From the NCBI RefSeq assembly GCF_001039355.2, contig NW_019773959.1, positions 337,196-401,195 of the forward strand: a DNA stretch of 64,000 nucleotides, written 5' to 3'. The notes beneath the pieces were generated by a model. It did not search any database, was not told the DNA's origin, and saw nothing but the letters and a program-made list of their open reading frames with translations. Shown here in pieces: positions 40,874 to 56,700 of this stretch. Source of the DNA: Lingula anatina (lineage: Eukaryota; Brachiopoda; Lingulata; Lingulida; Lingulidae). Position numbers and translations under genes: made by a program. Position 1 is the stretch's first letter, and every line of letters starts with the position of its first letter.

Positions 40874-43800
40874 ATGCTGATAAAGGAGTACAGGATCCCC
40901 CTTCCTCTCAGTGTAGAGGAGTACAGGATAGCTCAACTGTATATGATACAGGTAATAATACTCTAACACAAAGTTTACAGTAGTAGTATTTAAAAGATAC
41001 TTAAAAATTGTGGTGAGACTCGTAGCAGCAGATACTAATGCTTCATATTTATTATTTATTTATTTACTTTCTAGGTTTGGGCCTGATTGAATTATTAACT
41101 CTGCAATTTTTTAGTATTCCGGCTTTTCAGAGGCAGTGATTTGTATCCAGAATGGACTTAAAATATAGATCAATAGTTCCTTAAAAAAGAAATTCATAAT
41201 ATCTATGTTGCCATTTTGAAATTTATTTTATTGGCATATGAGTCATTTTTATCTTAATAAGTTAAATGCAATTGGAATAATTTACTTGACAGTATAAATG
41301 CCTTGTCTGATACAGAATGGGGAAAAATAAGATCTATTACATGGAAATGGTATAACCCTTTTAATGCAGAGTGCAACTTGTGCTTTTAATCCCCCCAAGA
41401 GATTTTCTCCCATCAATAGGCTACACAGGGTATCTTTCCTAAATGCACCAGTGTTTGTTACTAATTCTTAATGATTTAACATTTGCACAAAAATGTCATA
41501 GAGAATAACAAATAAAAATCTCAATGCATCAAATTCAAATGGAATGTGCATGCCTCTGGATTTATATTTTCCCTTTGAGAAATACATGCCTTCACCTGCC
41601 TGAGTAGATTGTTGCAGCTCAGCCTTGGAGTCCCTCAGTGGAGGTTAGAGACCATTAGTGTGGCATGTAGTTACTGTTGTAAAGATAGGCAGAAAACCTG
41701 GACCAGTCTAGCATGCCTAGAATTTTCCATTGAAATGCCATGTATTTCAAGCAAGTTATGTATTACAGCTGTATATTTTCAGTTCGTCCTTCTTATATTT
41801 ACTCTTCTGTCAGTGTTTTCAAAGAAAAAAAATGGAGGGAAATTGAAAAAAATGATGATGTTTGTAAAGAGAAGTGATGTGAATTTTTTTCACAGCTTTG
41901 TAAAATGGGGTAACAATTACTTGGATGGTGAGCCACAGTGATACTCTCTATGTATAGGTGGCTGTGCACAGGTGTTAGTTGGCCCACAGCCCACTAACCT
42001 TATTACAGGGGTTAAATGGTATTGCATTTATAGCTCAGAATGTTGACATTTGAACCATTAATCCCTCTTTAAATATCAACAAGAGTTTATTGTTTACTGA
42101 AAGTTAGGTTTTTTTGTTGAGGATATCATTCAAGGATTGGATTTTATGTCATTTGATATGATTAGGCAATTTGACTTTGTTCATTATGGTCTTATTCCTC
42201 AACCTGATTATTAGCAAATTTGTTTTTACAACAATGCAAACATTCTGAAAATCCTTATGAAATGATTTAACTTGAATGTTTTTTTTATTTTATAGAAAAA
42301 GAGCAGAGATGAAAGCAGCAGCTCAGGCAGTGGTGTGGAAATTATTGTTAATGAGCCCTACAAGGATGGCCCAGGAGGAAATGGACAGTATACTTATAAG
42401 ATATTTCACATTGGGAGCCATTTGCCAGGTAGTACTTATAGTTTGTGGATTTCTGGCATAAGTAGAAACTCTAACATTTTTGCATTTATTTTTCTTAGCA
42501 ATTTTTAACTATTTTTAAGTAGACTGAAAGTTAAATTGTCAGCCTGTGGTCTGTGTTTGCGTGATGGTTTTTTAACACTTTACATGGACTAATGTAGTTG
42601 CTACATATACAGTTTCAGTATTCATTTAAATGAAGTAAGGTTAATACACTTCCTAAAGTGTCTTTTGCTTAGTACAGTTGATATTGATCTGCCTTGTAAC
42701 CATTTGTGCTATTTTTATGTACAGACACAGATGTGTCTGTACATATTGCCATCACCTGCGTCTGTCGTCGCCGTCGTCGCCGATGCCGATGGCGATGGCG
42801 ATGCCGATGGCGATGCCGTCGCCGTGCACTTTCATTGTAAACACGATAAGTGGAAGGCAGTTTTAGTTTTTGGCTTTATATTTACAGAGCTGATAAATAT
42901 TCATAAAACGCAGGTCAAGTTCGAAANACTGAAAGTTAAATTGTCAGCCTGTGGTCTGTGTTTGCGTGATGGTTTTTAACACTTTACATGGACTAATGTA
43001 GTTGCTACATATACAGTTTCAGTATTCATTTAAATGAAGTAAGGTTAATACACTTCCTAAAGTGTCTTTTGCTTAGTACAGTTGATATTGATCTGCCTTG
43101 TAACCATTTGTGCTATTTTTGTTTTATGTCAATGAAACAAGTAGTACAGTAATCAATGCTAAAAGGAAAGCAGTCTTTTTAATGGCATTAAGTGTACTGC
43201 ACTGTTATCTGCATGTGTATTGCCATGATTTCAGGTTGGTTCCGTGCTATCCTTCCCAAGTCGGCCCTGAGGGTGGAGGAGGAGGCCTGGAATGCTTATC
43301 CCTATACCAAAACCAGGTACAAGTGTCCTTTTGTGGAGAAATTCCTCCTGGAGATAGAGACCAAATATCTTGGTGATGGAGGAGAGGTAGAAAATGTGTT
43401 TGACCTGTCAGCTGCAGAACTGAGGAATAGGACAGTAGGTAGGTGGTGTCTGATTTCTGCTGATTGTGTCAGTTGTGATGGAATGTGTTCAAAATGTATT
43501 GCAAAGTTTGGTGTCAGCTTGGACCCAGTTGCTTAAAAGATCTTTGGACTGAATGCTAGTAAGAACTTAAAGATGTTTTGTTTAAATTTTTTTAGTGTAC
43601 TTTGACACAAAATTCATCAGTAGTAGACCCTTTTTATCTCCTATACTTTGTGCTGCTTGGTGGACAAAATTAATTTCAAGGAGTATTATTAATCCACTTG
43701 CTAGGTACAGCTGTGGGCACATTGCCTTTGCATCTGGCCTTCTCTCTCAGGCTGGTGCATTTGACTGCAGAGCATGATTTCCAACTGCTCAAATCCCCTT

Positions 43801-44735
43801 TTCATTGTCTGTATTACTGGTTACTATGTCATAAAGATATTCATCAACACAAGCCCATCCAACTTTAAATTTGTCAGCAATGTGCATTAACTTATTGTGC
43901 TTTCTGATGGAGTCTATATCATTTGTAACATCACTTTTGCAGCACTTGTTGTGACTTATGTCATATAGTAAATTGAATATTTCAAGCTTAAATTCTTATT
44001 GCACTCTGTTTCCTTTGTATTTAAAAGAAAGTTGCCCCTTCTTTCTTTATCTTCTTTTTCAAGTTGGGTGAATTTTCTTCTAATCCTCAAAGATTTCACA
44101 CTTCTGTGATTCAAATTTTGATGTCAAATGTTTTCTAAAGAAACATTAAAAAGTTCAATAGCTTTGTTGAAAGCTGGACCATGTAAATCTTCACTCTTTG
44201 TCCTGCGTTCATTGTTCTCAATTTCAATCTATTTTGACTCTAGATAAATCAGTAATAGTCCACTAAAATCAACTGATTTACCTTTTATTAAAAAAGAGTG
44301 GTCAGTATTTCCTATCATCATGTTTGGTTTTTTTGGGTTTTTGTCCTGAATAATCAGGGTTGGACACCTATAGATACTTTATTTTATTAAACCATTAAAT
44401 GTATTTATCCTTAACCGAAATATAATGTAAGTTAATCTTAAAGGGTAGACCTATTTTTAGTCTTATGTGTCTTGAACTTTAATTGACCCCTACTGTATTG
44501 AAGGGCACAAGTATGTAAATTTTTAGTCATAAGGTAACTGTATAACAATAATATTATGTATTAGTTAGGACAAACAGGGATTTGCTTGACAAGATTGATC
44601 AAGTCTGTGGTCCCAGAGTTTTACTTCCTGGACTGCTTAAATGAAAAAGGCAACTTGGTCTGGTAACATGATATTTAATATATATATAAAAACCAATACA
44701 TTAGGTTTGATATTATCATTCAAGTACACTTTTCA

Positions 44736-44789
<54 letters not shown>

Positions 44790-47700
44790 GCAGCTTTTAG
44801 ACTTTTCCTAAATATCTTTTATGTTATATTATTCCAGATAGAATAGACATTGTAAAAGATCCCATATCCTCTGGCGACTATAGGAAAGAGGAAGACCCTA
44901 AATTATTTAAATCCAAGACCGGGCGAGGACCTCTCTCTGATGACTGGCTACAAGAACACATAGACCAGTCTAAGAACCCAGGTTCTTCAGGCACCAAGAT
45001 CATGTGTGCATATAAGCTGTGTAAAGTTGAGTTTAGATATTGGGGAATGCAGAGCAAGATTGAGAGATTCATCCATGAAATTGGTGAGTTGTCTTGGCTA
45101 TGTGATAAATGACTTTCTTTTTCACTATGTTATTGTGCTAAGGATTTTTATGGAGAGAGGCAATGTGCCTGGACATATAACCATCACCTGCATCTGTCAG
45201 CACCCTTGGTGTTTCTTTGCACTTTCTTGAATTTTTTGCTCATAAACAAAATGAAAGGAGAACTGTCTTGTTTATAAATATTCATAGATGTTTATAAATA
45301 TTCATTAATATTCATAGAAAATTACAGTGCATATTTTTCCATTAATAAAATGTGTTCTTTTGCATTACTTACCATAAATTTCAATGGCAGCAAAGCTGTT
45401 GTTCTTAGCTTTTGTCTTGTTCTGGGTAGCTTGGACCAATAGTAAAATTTTACACAATATATCACTGCTGGAGGTGATTAATAATTCCTGTTTATGGTGG
45501 TATTATGTAGGTCTGCGTAAGACCATGCTGCGTGCACATCGACAGGCATGGAGCTGGATGGATGAGTGGTATGGACTAGAACTCAGTGACATACGCAGAC
45601 TGGAGAAAGAAACACAGGAAACATTAGCAAAGAAAATGAAAAGCTTCATGAATGAGAATGATGACAGCATTATCAGTGACAGTATCAGTAACAGTGTTAC
45701 TCCAGCTAGGAGTTTACCTGTCAATGAGTCCAGTGCTACTCTGACTGAGAGTGACAGTATAGCCAAGTCCACAGAGACATTGACCAAGTCCACTGGGAAC
45801 CTTAGTGAGGGCTCCAGTACTCCCACCACCCCGGTTAGGCGCATTTCCACATCTGGGACTGCTAAGAGAAAGTCCTGGGAAAATGCCGCATCTGCATCCA
45901 GGCGCTCACAGAGAAGTAGGTTGATGCATATATGTTTGGTGAATAGTACACACATTTACTTATATTTTGTAGCTAGTTTACTAGTTCACTTAGTTATTCT
46001 ACTCAGAAATTTTGTTCATAGTTAAGAATCCTGTTTTCTCTTGATAGAGAAGTCTTTATATTATTTTCTAGCAATGAGACTTCCTGATTTTATCTTATCA
46101 TTTTCAATTTTAGATAGTCTCCCCTTTTATAACATAGTTTAATGCTAAAAAATTGGTCCTTAGGTCAGTTATTGTAAATGAAATATTGAAAAGTGGGAAG
46201 AATTGGAATACTTGGGTTATGTAGTGTAAAAATGTGTTAGGTGTGACAGCAGATAGTGATAGTCCAACAAACTTTTATGCATTTAACATATGTTATAACA
46301 GCTCAGCTAGAAGTGGGTTACCATAGCAACTTAATTTTAGTATTTTGCAGCATTTGTGATTTATGTCTCCAGCACTTTCAGATAGTGATGACCTCTTTAA
46401 TATGATATGGTATTAAAATGCAAGTTTATCAGGGAGTTTCTGTGACTGTCTGCTACTGCCCCTAATGAATTGAAATAGTCAGAATATTCGATGTAGTAAC
46501 ACTTGAATTTGGTACACACGACCAGCACACAGTGGTAATGGAATCAGCAACTGTTAACTGTGCAACTCAACTAACCAATTGAACCATCAAAAGGCATCTC
46601 TTACAGTCTTCATTGTGCAGTCTCAGAAAAACAAGGAGAATCAATATATAGATGTCTCTGGGGAAGTTTTTTGTCTTTGATGGATTTAATGTTACAAGGT
46701 CAGCAATTGAATTTGTGTTTTTTCCCTCCTGGTTATCCTCACTCTCATCTCAGTGAAATATCAGAATGACCTTTTCATATCTTACGAGATGGTAATCAGT
46801 GCTCTGCCCCAGGAAGTCACTACAAATTGGGCAATTCTAAGATGGAGAAATTGAAAGGTTCAGAGAACTTAAAAAGGGCGGAGGGTGTTTCATGTACGTA
46901 GGAATACTAGTACTAAGATGTGATACTGCAGACAGCAGGATATGCATTATGGAGAGAGCAATATCATGTACTTTAATGTGGAACGACTCGAAATAATGGA
47001 CAGAGAGAGAGTGATGGTTTGCCGGTCAGGTGTAGTAAACAGTGGAGCTATTTCTGTCAGTACTTGTAAATTTTTGCATTTACGGTATACTTGCTGCAGT
47101 CTTGTATTCATCTTAGGTTTCTATAATTTTTATCACTCTCTGTTTTGATTTCAGTTGGAAATAGGTTTAATTTATTCAGTTTTTCTTTTTTGTTGTAATT
47201 CTCTGCAAAAAAATCAATGGGGAAATGTCACATTCTTTACTTGTGAGTGTATATGATAGAGGCCATATCAATTGCCATTAGATTAATTTTCATAGAAGTG
47301 TTGTTGGGAGGGGAGGGGGTTTGAAATTTAACCTGCAGGTGCTTTGTGTTGATTACATTAAAACCTCACTTGGGTCTCCCAAGAGAGAGTATTTGCATTT
47401 TAGAGTGCACAAAAACCTATTAGCATGGCTGTGTGAAAATGTATAAATTTCTGGGAAATAGGAACAAGATTTTTTAAAAAGAAAGGAAGCTGCTTTGTGA
47501 AATTTTGATACATGTTCTCAACAGCAGAGGCAAGCTTGAAATTAGTTGTGCTTGTAGAAGCTCTTAGTTGAAATGTGAGCTTTTTCATCAAAGTATAAGA
47601 TATATATGTAGTAATATTTACCCATGGTATACCTATGATGAGACAGCTGACGAGAGTCAGCATGGATTCCCCTAAGTGCAGGCTTGTGTCACATACATTT

Positions 47701-50700
47701 ACTAATGCACACGTACAGTGAAACTCAGCATGGGAATAGGTTATCAAACAGCTCCATACAGGATCTGAGGGAAAACTGAAAAGGAAGTTTTTATAATTCA
47801 GGTAATTTTATCACAACTTTACATGTAGAACAGAGTCAGGAAACAAGTATTTGATGACTTTATAATCATCAAAGTATGGATGGTATATTCTCTCTCAATA
47901 TTTGCAGTTCTAATGTAGGTTGAAGTGAGCTGAGTACTGATGAATATGTTCTCTATGGTATAAATGGAGGTATAAATGGCAATATAGCTTGATAGCAATG
48001 TCAGGTAGAAATCTAAATAACACATTGGGGTTTTAGTGCTGAAAAACATTCACGCTGAAGGGCCAGTGTATGCTATCATCTAGAGGTTACATATGTAGCA
48101 TTAATTTCCCAGAAATTTCCAGGAGATTCTAAGTACGATACAAGTTTTGGTTGTAGTTTTGATCATTTATTGTTCATACAGCATTAGCAAACTGTAGGCT
48201 GTGTACATGGTAGATTACCACATACAGCTGGGATGCTTGGGAATATATAAAAAGTTTGACATTTTTAAAAATCTGCCTTAGATATAGAAAATAACACTTG
48301 TCCAAATTTTTATTCTGAAAGAATACAGTTTTGTATTACCATTTCGTCTGTCAAGTTTGTGAATCCAATGCTTTAGTTGCAATGCTTAGAGCAACAGGGC
48401 GCAAATTAAGTGCAACCCATGTCAGTCTTCGTCTGGTTTTGATGAACTTTGTGACTATTACTCTGGGAAAATCCAGTTCATTTCAGTTTCCGCTTCATTT
48501 ATCCCATCACTAGAGAGAAACCTACTTCCACACTGATATTGACTTCTCTATGGCACTGCAACCTTTTAATAAATCACTGATGAAATACACCAGATAAAGA
48601 AAAAACGCAGTATGTTCATCACTGACAGTGTCTGGGTTTCCTCAGAAATTGTTGAAATTTTAAAATAATTTCTTAGAGTAGTATATATATTCATTTATTC
48701 AAGGTCCATTCTGGTTATATATGTCAGGTAGGGTACTGAATTGGACTGATTCATTATCTGCTGAGAATTAATACTTTATACACAATGAGTCTGTAATTTT
48801 CATAACATGTTCATAAAAGATGTAGCACATGTATGTTTCCAAGTTGTCCTGTCAACCACATTATATTGCCAGGACTTATTGCAATGTATAAGCCATTTGT
48901 GATATGTGGTAATGTTTGTTTCAAGTAATTGAATGTGATTTTATCTTTTATTTGAAATGTGTGTCAGATGAAATATATTTGTATATAAATGCTTCTAGGA
49001 AAAAGTCTGATCTGGATAATTAATGGGATGCTGGTTTCACATTCATCTTGTTCTTGTTATGCTTTTGTTAGATATAGTAGTTACTTCACTTAACTGCTGT
49101 GTGTGCCGATCAGGATTTTTTTTTTTTTGCCAGTATATGGTTGCTGTGTGTGCGAATGTGTGTGCATGTGTGTCAGTAGATGATAATGCTGCTTTCATGT
49201 TTTGTCTGACATTTATTTCAGGTTCATTAGGTAGTATATGTACTTTTTCAGTATGTGTACAACTGTATGTTTGTGTTTGCATATGTGCATGTGCAAGCTT
49301 ATGTGTACCTGTCTGTGTGCTGATGTATGTATATTTTTTGTACATTTATTCTATAAGGCATACAGTGGGTTAGGTATAAATAATGTGGTAGTTAACAGTG
49401 AGTTTATTCAGTACCTCCATATGATGTTTATAATGTTTCCACTGCTCTGTTTTTTCAGGTTCATCTCGTAGCATGTCAGACTGGGTGGTGGAGAAGATAG
49501 AGGATCTTGCAGACACCTCTGATGAAGAATTCTTTGATGCACAAGGTGAGTGAGGTGTCAATTTTTATTTGTTTCAGCTAAATAACATTTATATTTTTGC
49601 TCCAAATAAATGGTTTACACAAAAATGGTCAAATATTTACCACTGTCATTGGGCATGTAGAGTAACCTATCTTAAGGATTTGGCAAGAATTAAGTATGTA
49701 TGAGCGCAGAAGAAAATGAGATTTAAGAGTTTTAACAGACTTGTGAAGGATGAAATGAATTGATCAATAGCAACACATTAACAAATTAGAGACAGATAAA
49801 AGACCATCCTAGTGCCAGTTTATTGCCTGGGAATTGAGTATGTATGAATCTATTATATCCTATTACCAACATGATTAAGAATGTATTTGCCTGAACTGAA
49901 CAATACATTAGACATGAGCTTTTTCTGGAAAATCACAGCATTCCAAGAATTTAAATTCAATTCTGATGATGACCTCTGGTGCCCTTGTGCGATGAAGTGT
50001 TGTTGTCCCAGGATTAATCTTTACAGATTTTTTTAAACCCATGGTCATGTCTGATGCATACAATATCTTGACTTTCAAACAATGCAGTATAGTTTGGCAC
50101 TTCATATATAATAGGGAAATGATGACTTTAAACAATAAAAAGGTCTGAGATAGTACAGCTTTGTCACTTAGAGCAAAAAAGATGAGGGAAATCATATCCT
50201 GCATTGACATGCAGAAAAATTACTATTGATAGATACATTGCAGCAAAAAAAGTTCAGATGCCTGATTTTGATGCCTTCTAATTATTTTCGTGAGGATGCT
50301 TTCAAACATGTTGATGTAAACAGAAAAACTAATTCCTTCTCGGCTGTTTCTCATCACAGACCTCATGGAACCTTTAGGTGAGTATGCAACAAACTCATTT
50401 ACAACCAATATTGCTGCAAGGAAATAGAACAGTGTAGGTATTGATTGCTTTCTATGAAATTCTCGTCTGCAGAAAAAATAGATATCATGGTTGGAGATGA
50501 TATGTACGGCCTTGTAGAATACTCAATATTTATGTACAAAATTCAGAACAGGGCCCATATCAGAATAAGCTTTTCTATATCAAATATGTTTTTTTCATCA
50601 AGATCAGTGCATTTTTTATTATTTGTTGGGAAAAAAAGAATGTAATAAGTCTTCCAAATTAGCTATTTCAGTCCTTGGTGGAAGCATCACTTGTTTATTT

Positions 50701-53700
50701 TGGTTCAGCAAAAGACTATGAGATAATCAGATATGAAGGAAAGCATGAGAAATATTTAATTATATTTATTTGTGTTACAGCACAGTTTCTGTATGTTGTT
50801 CATTAACATAATACACATGTATGTAGTAGTGTTAGTGTTTTTAAGTTTTTTTATACCACCATTAATAAATCTATGTTTTTTTTTACAAAACACAAAGGGC
50901 CATTTCAATGTTAAAGTGACAATATTTGCTAGGTTAAAAAGCATGCATCACAATGACACAGCCATGATCTGTCTTATGAAAATAAGAGTAATAAATAAAA
51001 CAGACAAAGCAGGATCGACATTCAAAGAGGGGGAAATTAATTTACACAAGTTGATAAATGAGATATACCCCTGGAACATCAAGCTGTATTCCTGGAAATG
51101 CTCAGTAATTGAGGCAGGGCATGTCTGGATTCAGTAATTCAAGAATAATGGTGTTCTTATCATCTTTAGCCCTGTAGCACCATAAAGCCATTTCTGCAGA
51201 ATTTTTGCAGTGTGTATTTACAGCAAACAGGGAAGTATTTCAGTCCATATCTTCTCTCAATTTGTAAATTTAAAAGATAACTATATTTGTAAGAACAGGT
51301 AATTTAAAAACCCACATTGTACAGCTTGGTAATAAAGGTATGCTTCTTTGCACTTGTTATCACCACTTACTGCTGTCAAGTGAGAAAGTCTTTATTTTTA
51401 AGGTTACATTTTGTGAGTTACTGTGATAATTGATGTGCCATATTTATGTGACTTGATCCAGGGCATATAAAATTTAAGTCCATGAAAATAACAGTTAAGC
51501 AGTTGTCTAGTCATTAAATATGATTTTATGAAGATTGTTATCTCTCTCTCTCTTTTTTTTTTTTTTTTTTTTTGGTAATGCATAATTTTTGGTACAGTTT
51601 TTTATCATCAGTACTCGGATTTATAATATAGATTCCCAGATTACATTTTCAAGGCATCTTGCTTTGAACAACACATTTAAAGTTACTAGAATCATTTGCC
51701 GTGCAGATTTTATTGCTTTGTTATATATCTGCCCCATCTTGAATATAATATGAAATAAAATATAAGATATAAAAATATTGTATAAAATCTAAAGTGATAA
51801 GAAGAAGTGCAGTGATATAGATTTACATATCTGATGTGATGACATTGCACTTATTCTGGTTTCAGAGGAATTTGCAGAGGATGCCAACACGGCAGTCTCT
51901 GGTGTTGTGAGGACCAGTAGTATGGAGGCCCTCTCATCTGGTGACCATGCTGGCAAACTAGCCCCTGATGAAATCCTGGAAGAGGAATACTTGGACAGTA
52001 TAGACTGTCAGATGATCCATGAAGCTGAGGATGCTGATACTCTAGGAGAAAGTAAGAGTGCTGGTATTATTTGATAACATCCTTCAACACCTGGTACATG
52101 TGTTACAGTACATAGGATCATTTGGTATTATATGTGACATTTGGCCTTTCAGAAAAGTTTGACATTAACAGGTAGCATTTAAGGTAACGTAGTAGTTTGT
52201 AGTGTAAGGTGGCAGAAGTGCAAATATCAAAAATAAGGTAATGACATGGCTATATGTAACTTAGATTGCCTTCTATAATATATGACCTAATCGTAATGCT
52301 CTTTTTGTGTGCATTTATTACCTAGGTACAGATTCCACATTTAGTCGTCGCCTAGAGCAATTCCAGTCCATGAAATCGAGACCTAAGAGGTCTGACCATT
52401 CCCCTCCGAACACTCCATCCTCCAAGTTATCACCATCACCCGTGTGCAACACAAATGTTCTCTTTCTGGTGCTCCATGGAGGTAAGTGTCACCCCGATTG
52501 ACATCTGTCAATTGAAGTAAAAATTACCCTCTCTGTATCAAAATGTTGCAAATGGATTATCTGTTCATTGCGCCATTTAGAGATTGATGTGAAATTTTTG
52601 CTTCATTGTCTGGCATAAAAATTGCTTATCATGTTATTTTTGTACAGTATGTATAAACATCTAGATCTACACCTTTTATTATTTGGGTAGATTAGACAGT
52701 TTATAAATAGTATAAGTGCAGTGTGTCTCTATTGTTTTCCAGGCAGCATCCTAGATTCTGGGCAGTTTGAGCTTGGCTCTCAGCGTTCAGATATCAGCAC
52801 GCTACGAGGGACTTTTGATAAAGTGATCAGAGCACATTATCCCGCCATGTATGGTCATCTGGCTATACGACTTGTTAGATGTCCCCTCCTGTGTGCCGAA
52901 ACCTTGCAGATTTTAGAAAGGTATTTGAATACAGTCAGTTTGAAACAAATATGAGAATTTTCAGAAATACTTTTTTCAGATATTAGAAAGGCATTTTCTT
53001 CAGGTATTCTCTGTGAAACAATGACATTTACTATACACACTGAATAATTTCAGTTTAAAAATGTAATAAGGTGTAAATAAAATTGTTTTCTTTTATATAT
53101 ATATATATATATATAAGCAAGATATACATTCACAGAAGTGGCTACTTGCTTAATTCTTTAAGAATCATATATGGTAGTAGTGATTTTTGCTATAATTGCA
53201 CACTGATACATTTTCTATTTGTTGGTGTAAAATTTAAGTAAGAATGAAAACTTTCATCTCCTTCCTACTTCCAGCTTAAGCCCATTTGGTTATGACAGTC
53301 AGCGCAGCAATGATGACACATCTCCTTACCTGACAGACAATCTTCCCCTTGGTGCCATTTCTCTGTTTGCTACGTCCAATGCAGATTACCAGGACCAAGT
53401 AATTCAGGTGATTGCTAGAGCCAACCAGGTCTACAACGACTTTCTTAGGTCAGAGGAGGGGAAGGGCTTCAATGGACAGGTATGTGCCACTGATCATAAC
53501 AGTATTACATTACATCACATTACATTACATTACATTACATTACATTACATTACATTACATTACATTACAATATCATAATGGACATGTGAAAGTTAACATA
53601 TCAGTCTTCACTTTTTACTTTCAAGCCCATTAGGCTGGAAGACCTAAAAGAACTACTTGTTCAAATCAAAATATACTAATCTGAAGATGAAAGCTTTAGT

Positions 53701-56700
53701 TGATGGAAAAGAATTTAAAACAACTGCTCAATTTCTGCTTGTTTGGTTGGAGTAGTAATGTTGAAAATTCATAATTTTTTGTTGATCCAACACCCAGTAT
53801 TCCATAAGATTTGCTTTAAATTGTCGCTAACTTTGCAGACTGCATATTTAAAGACCTTGAGGTCTGTGAGGACCTCTGCATGACAAAGAAAGATAATAAT
53901 CCCATAATTAACTATCCTCCATACCTCTATATTAGTTATATACATTTATTATAATGATCTATAAAATATCATACATAATTTTATGGGGTATTTTTAAATA
54001 TAATTTTATGTAATTGTATAATTTAATTTGATTTCTATTTTCAGGTGTGCATGATAGGAGACTGTTCTGGTGGCATCTTTGGCTATGATGCTTTATGTTA
54101 TGCTTCACAATCACTACTTAGTCGCACAAACAGTCGTCACGGAAGCCACTCCAGTCTAACTGAAGGGGATGACGAACCTGTACAGAAATTAAATGTAGAA
54201 CCCGATAGGAGACTCAGTTCTAGTAACCCTGACCTAACTACCGATGATCCCAGAGCAACATATAAGCGGGCACAAAGTGACAATCGTGGTATATCGAGTA
54301 ATGAGGATAAACCATTGCAGCATAAGCCTGTCATGAGACATTTATCACTGCCACCTACAAGGCGGATCAGTACAGGGAGCAGTCAGACAGAGGGAAACAA
54401 TGACCTTAAATTAGAATTTGAAGTGACTGATTTCTTCTTGTTTGGTTCTCCTTTAGCTTTGGTACTTGCATATAGGCGGATAAACAGCTGGGATGAGAAA
54501 CACAGTAAGATAAAGCTGTTACAGCATGTGGGTGGGGTGGTAAACCAGGTGTGTTGCGTGTTAGGTGTGTTTTTTTTTGGATGTGTCTGATATGATGCAC
54601 AGGGTAAACTGGTGTGTAAGATATGACTGTGAAGTTGATATTTTTGATGCAAATGAGAAAAGTTTTTAAATCTTGAAAATAATGTTAAGCTCATTTAGCT
54701 CAAAAGGTTGATAAAGTGCAGAATGTGAACTATAATAAAATATAAACTTGTCAAAAGCACATATAGAAAAATGAAAGTGAAAAACAGTTTATATCATCAT
54801 TTCTGCATTATTCTATTCCAGTTCCTCCTCTGAAGCCTTCCTGTCTCCAGCTGTACAACCTTTTCCATTCATCAGATCCATCTGCAGCAAGGTTAGAGCC
54901 GCTGCTAGACGACAGATTTAGACAGGTGCCCCCTGTAAAGATATCTCGATATTCCAAATTTCCACTGGGTGATGGACAGTCTCTTCATGTTGGTGAGCAT
55001 GGAAAAATCACTATCGTGTGATCACTAAGCATTGCTTTGAAGTTGTTTGCTAACTATAAGCCCTGATTTCAAACTTTTAGTAATATTTTTGCACGTTTTC
55101 CTAATTACAGGTTTCACCTTTGCTTTTTCATAAGGGGAAACAGTTTAAAGGAAAAAAAGGAGTAAAATTCAAACGGTGCTCCTTTTGACTCACAATTTTG
55201 TAGTGTTGTAATCACTAATGATGTCTGAGTGGTGAAGATATCTGCTGTCTTGCATAAATATAGTACTCTTGGTTAGAAATTCAATCTGGCTTACTAGCAA
55301 TATAGTACTCTGGGTTAGAAGTACAATCTGCCTTGCTGGCAAGAGGCTAGTGCTTTTCAGTATAGCCACCTATTTCTTGCATCTTGGATGAAATCATTCT
55401 GTAAGTATAACCCAGTATTTGATAATTATTCATATATGGCAAGTAAAAAAAGTGAATTTCTAACTGTAAGTACTTGGTGCTTCACACATTTATACTGCAT
55501 TCACTCTACTGTAGTGGAGACAGTGCAGACCCAGAGTTCAGTGTTTTTGGCACAAGAGGGCACTGTTAGCTCTCCAAGAGGAGCCCCCATGGACAGGCGT
55601 GAAAGCAACATAAGTATGGTCAGTCAGCTTTCTGGCCAGGCTGACCCGGTCATCTCTTCTATAGCGTCAGGTAAACTATACTGGTCTTTGTGGTGTAACA
55701 CAAATACCACAAGGATCTACAAATCATGAAGCCTGTGACACTTGACACACTTAAACACTCTGATGCACCTAAAACAGTCACAATTATATTGATAGCACAT
55801 TCAAAGTACAACACAAAATATGTATAGAGGCTTATAGTATTTTAGAATATGTAGAATCTGGTGGAGCTACTGCTGATTGCTTTGAATATGGAGTGCTTTG
55901 CTTTAACAGAACTGATCTCTTTTTGCGATGAAATGCTGTTGGTTATATCAAAATACTGTAACAAATCCTGCACAGAAATAATTTAATTGGTGTGTTAAAG
56001 TGTGATACCCAGATCCATAACAGAAACCATTGCTTGGTACAATAATTGTTATAAAACTAATATAACCTCATGAGTAAAGGTAAATTATACAGTGTCAATC
56101 AAGAGTCTTTAATTAAGATATAAACTCAAACTTTCCACTATCAGGTACTATAAATATGATTATATATATTACATTTTTCTCATATATTTCCAGTTGTGAG
56201 CAAGTGGTGGGGCAGCAAGCGTCTAGACTATGCTCTCTACTGTCCTGAAGCATTGAACAGTTTCCCTGTCAATGCTCTACCTCACTTATTCCACTCCAGC
56301 TACTGGGAGTCCACAGATGTTGTGGCTTTTATTCTTAGACAGGTACAGCTATAGCATAATACAGAATTATGTTACCTTGATGTAACTATCATATTAAATT
56401 ACATTATATTGATTAACATTACATTACATTGATTCAGCTGGAATATATTGTGACATTCAACTTTCTGTTTAAACTGGGCCAGGCCCGTAGCCAGCAATTT
56501 CAAAGGGGGGGGGGTTCTTTTTTTGAAAAAGTGGACCTTTTACCATATAATCCCCATGTACCTAGGTCAAATTTTACCCANCCTTGAAATTGACCTTTGA
56601 CCTACTTATAATCATGAACTGAACTCTGCAAATTTCTTTCTCTTTTAACTCCAAACCTGGCAGAGATAGGTCCATAGTTACTATTGAAGTTGAATAGGAA

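Noticed and set aside
42665-42979. Asp/Ala/Gly repeat open frame
   Set aside because: Product of the GATGGC minisatellite, and it runs across an assembly n.
49023-49373. Cys-rich open frame in PITPNM intron 5
   Set aside because: It arises from a TG-rich low-complexity stretch. There are no splice sites in a suitable phase and no recognisable domain.
53503-53569. CRISPR-like or regulatory array
   Set aside because: It is a simple ATTAC microsatellite with no spacers. The window is eukaryotic and no CRISPR array was seen.
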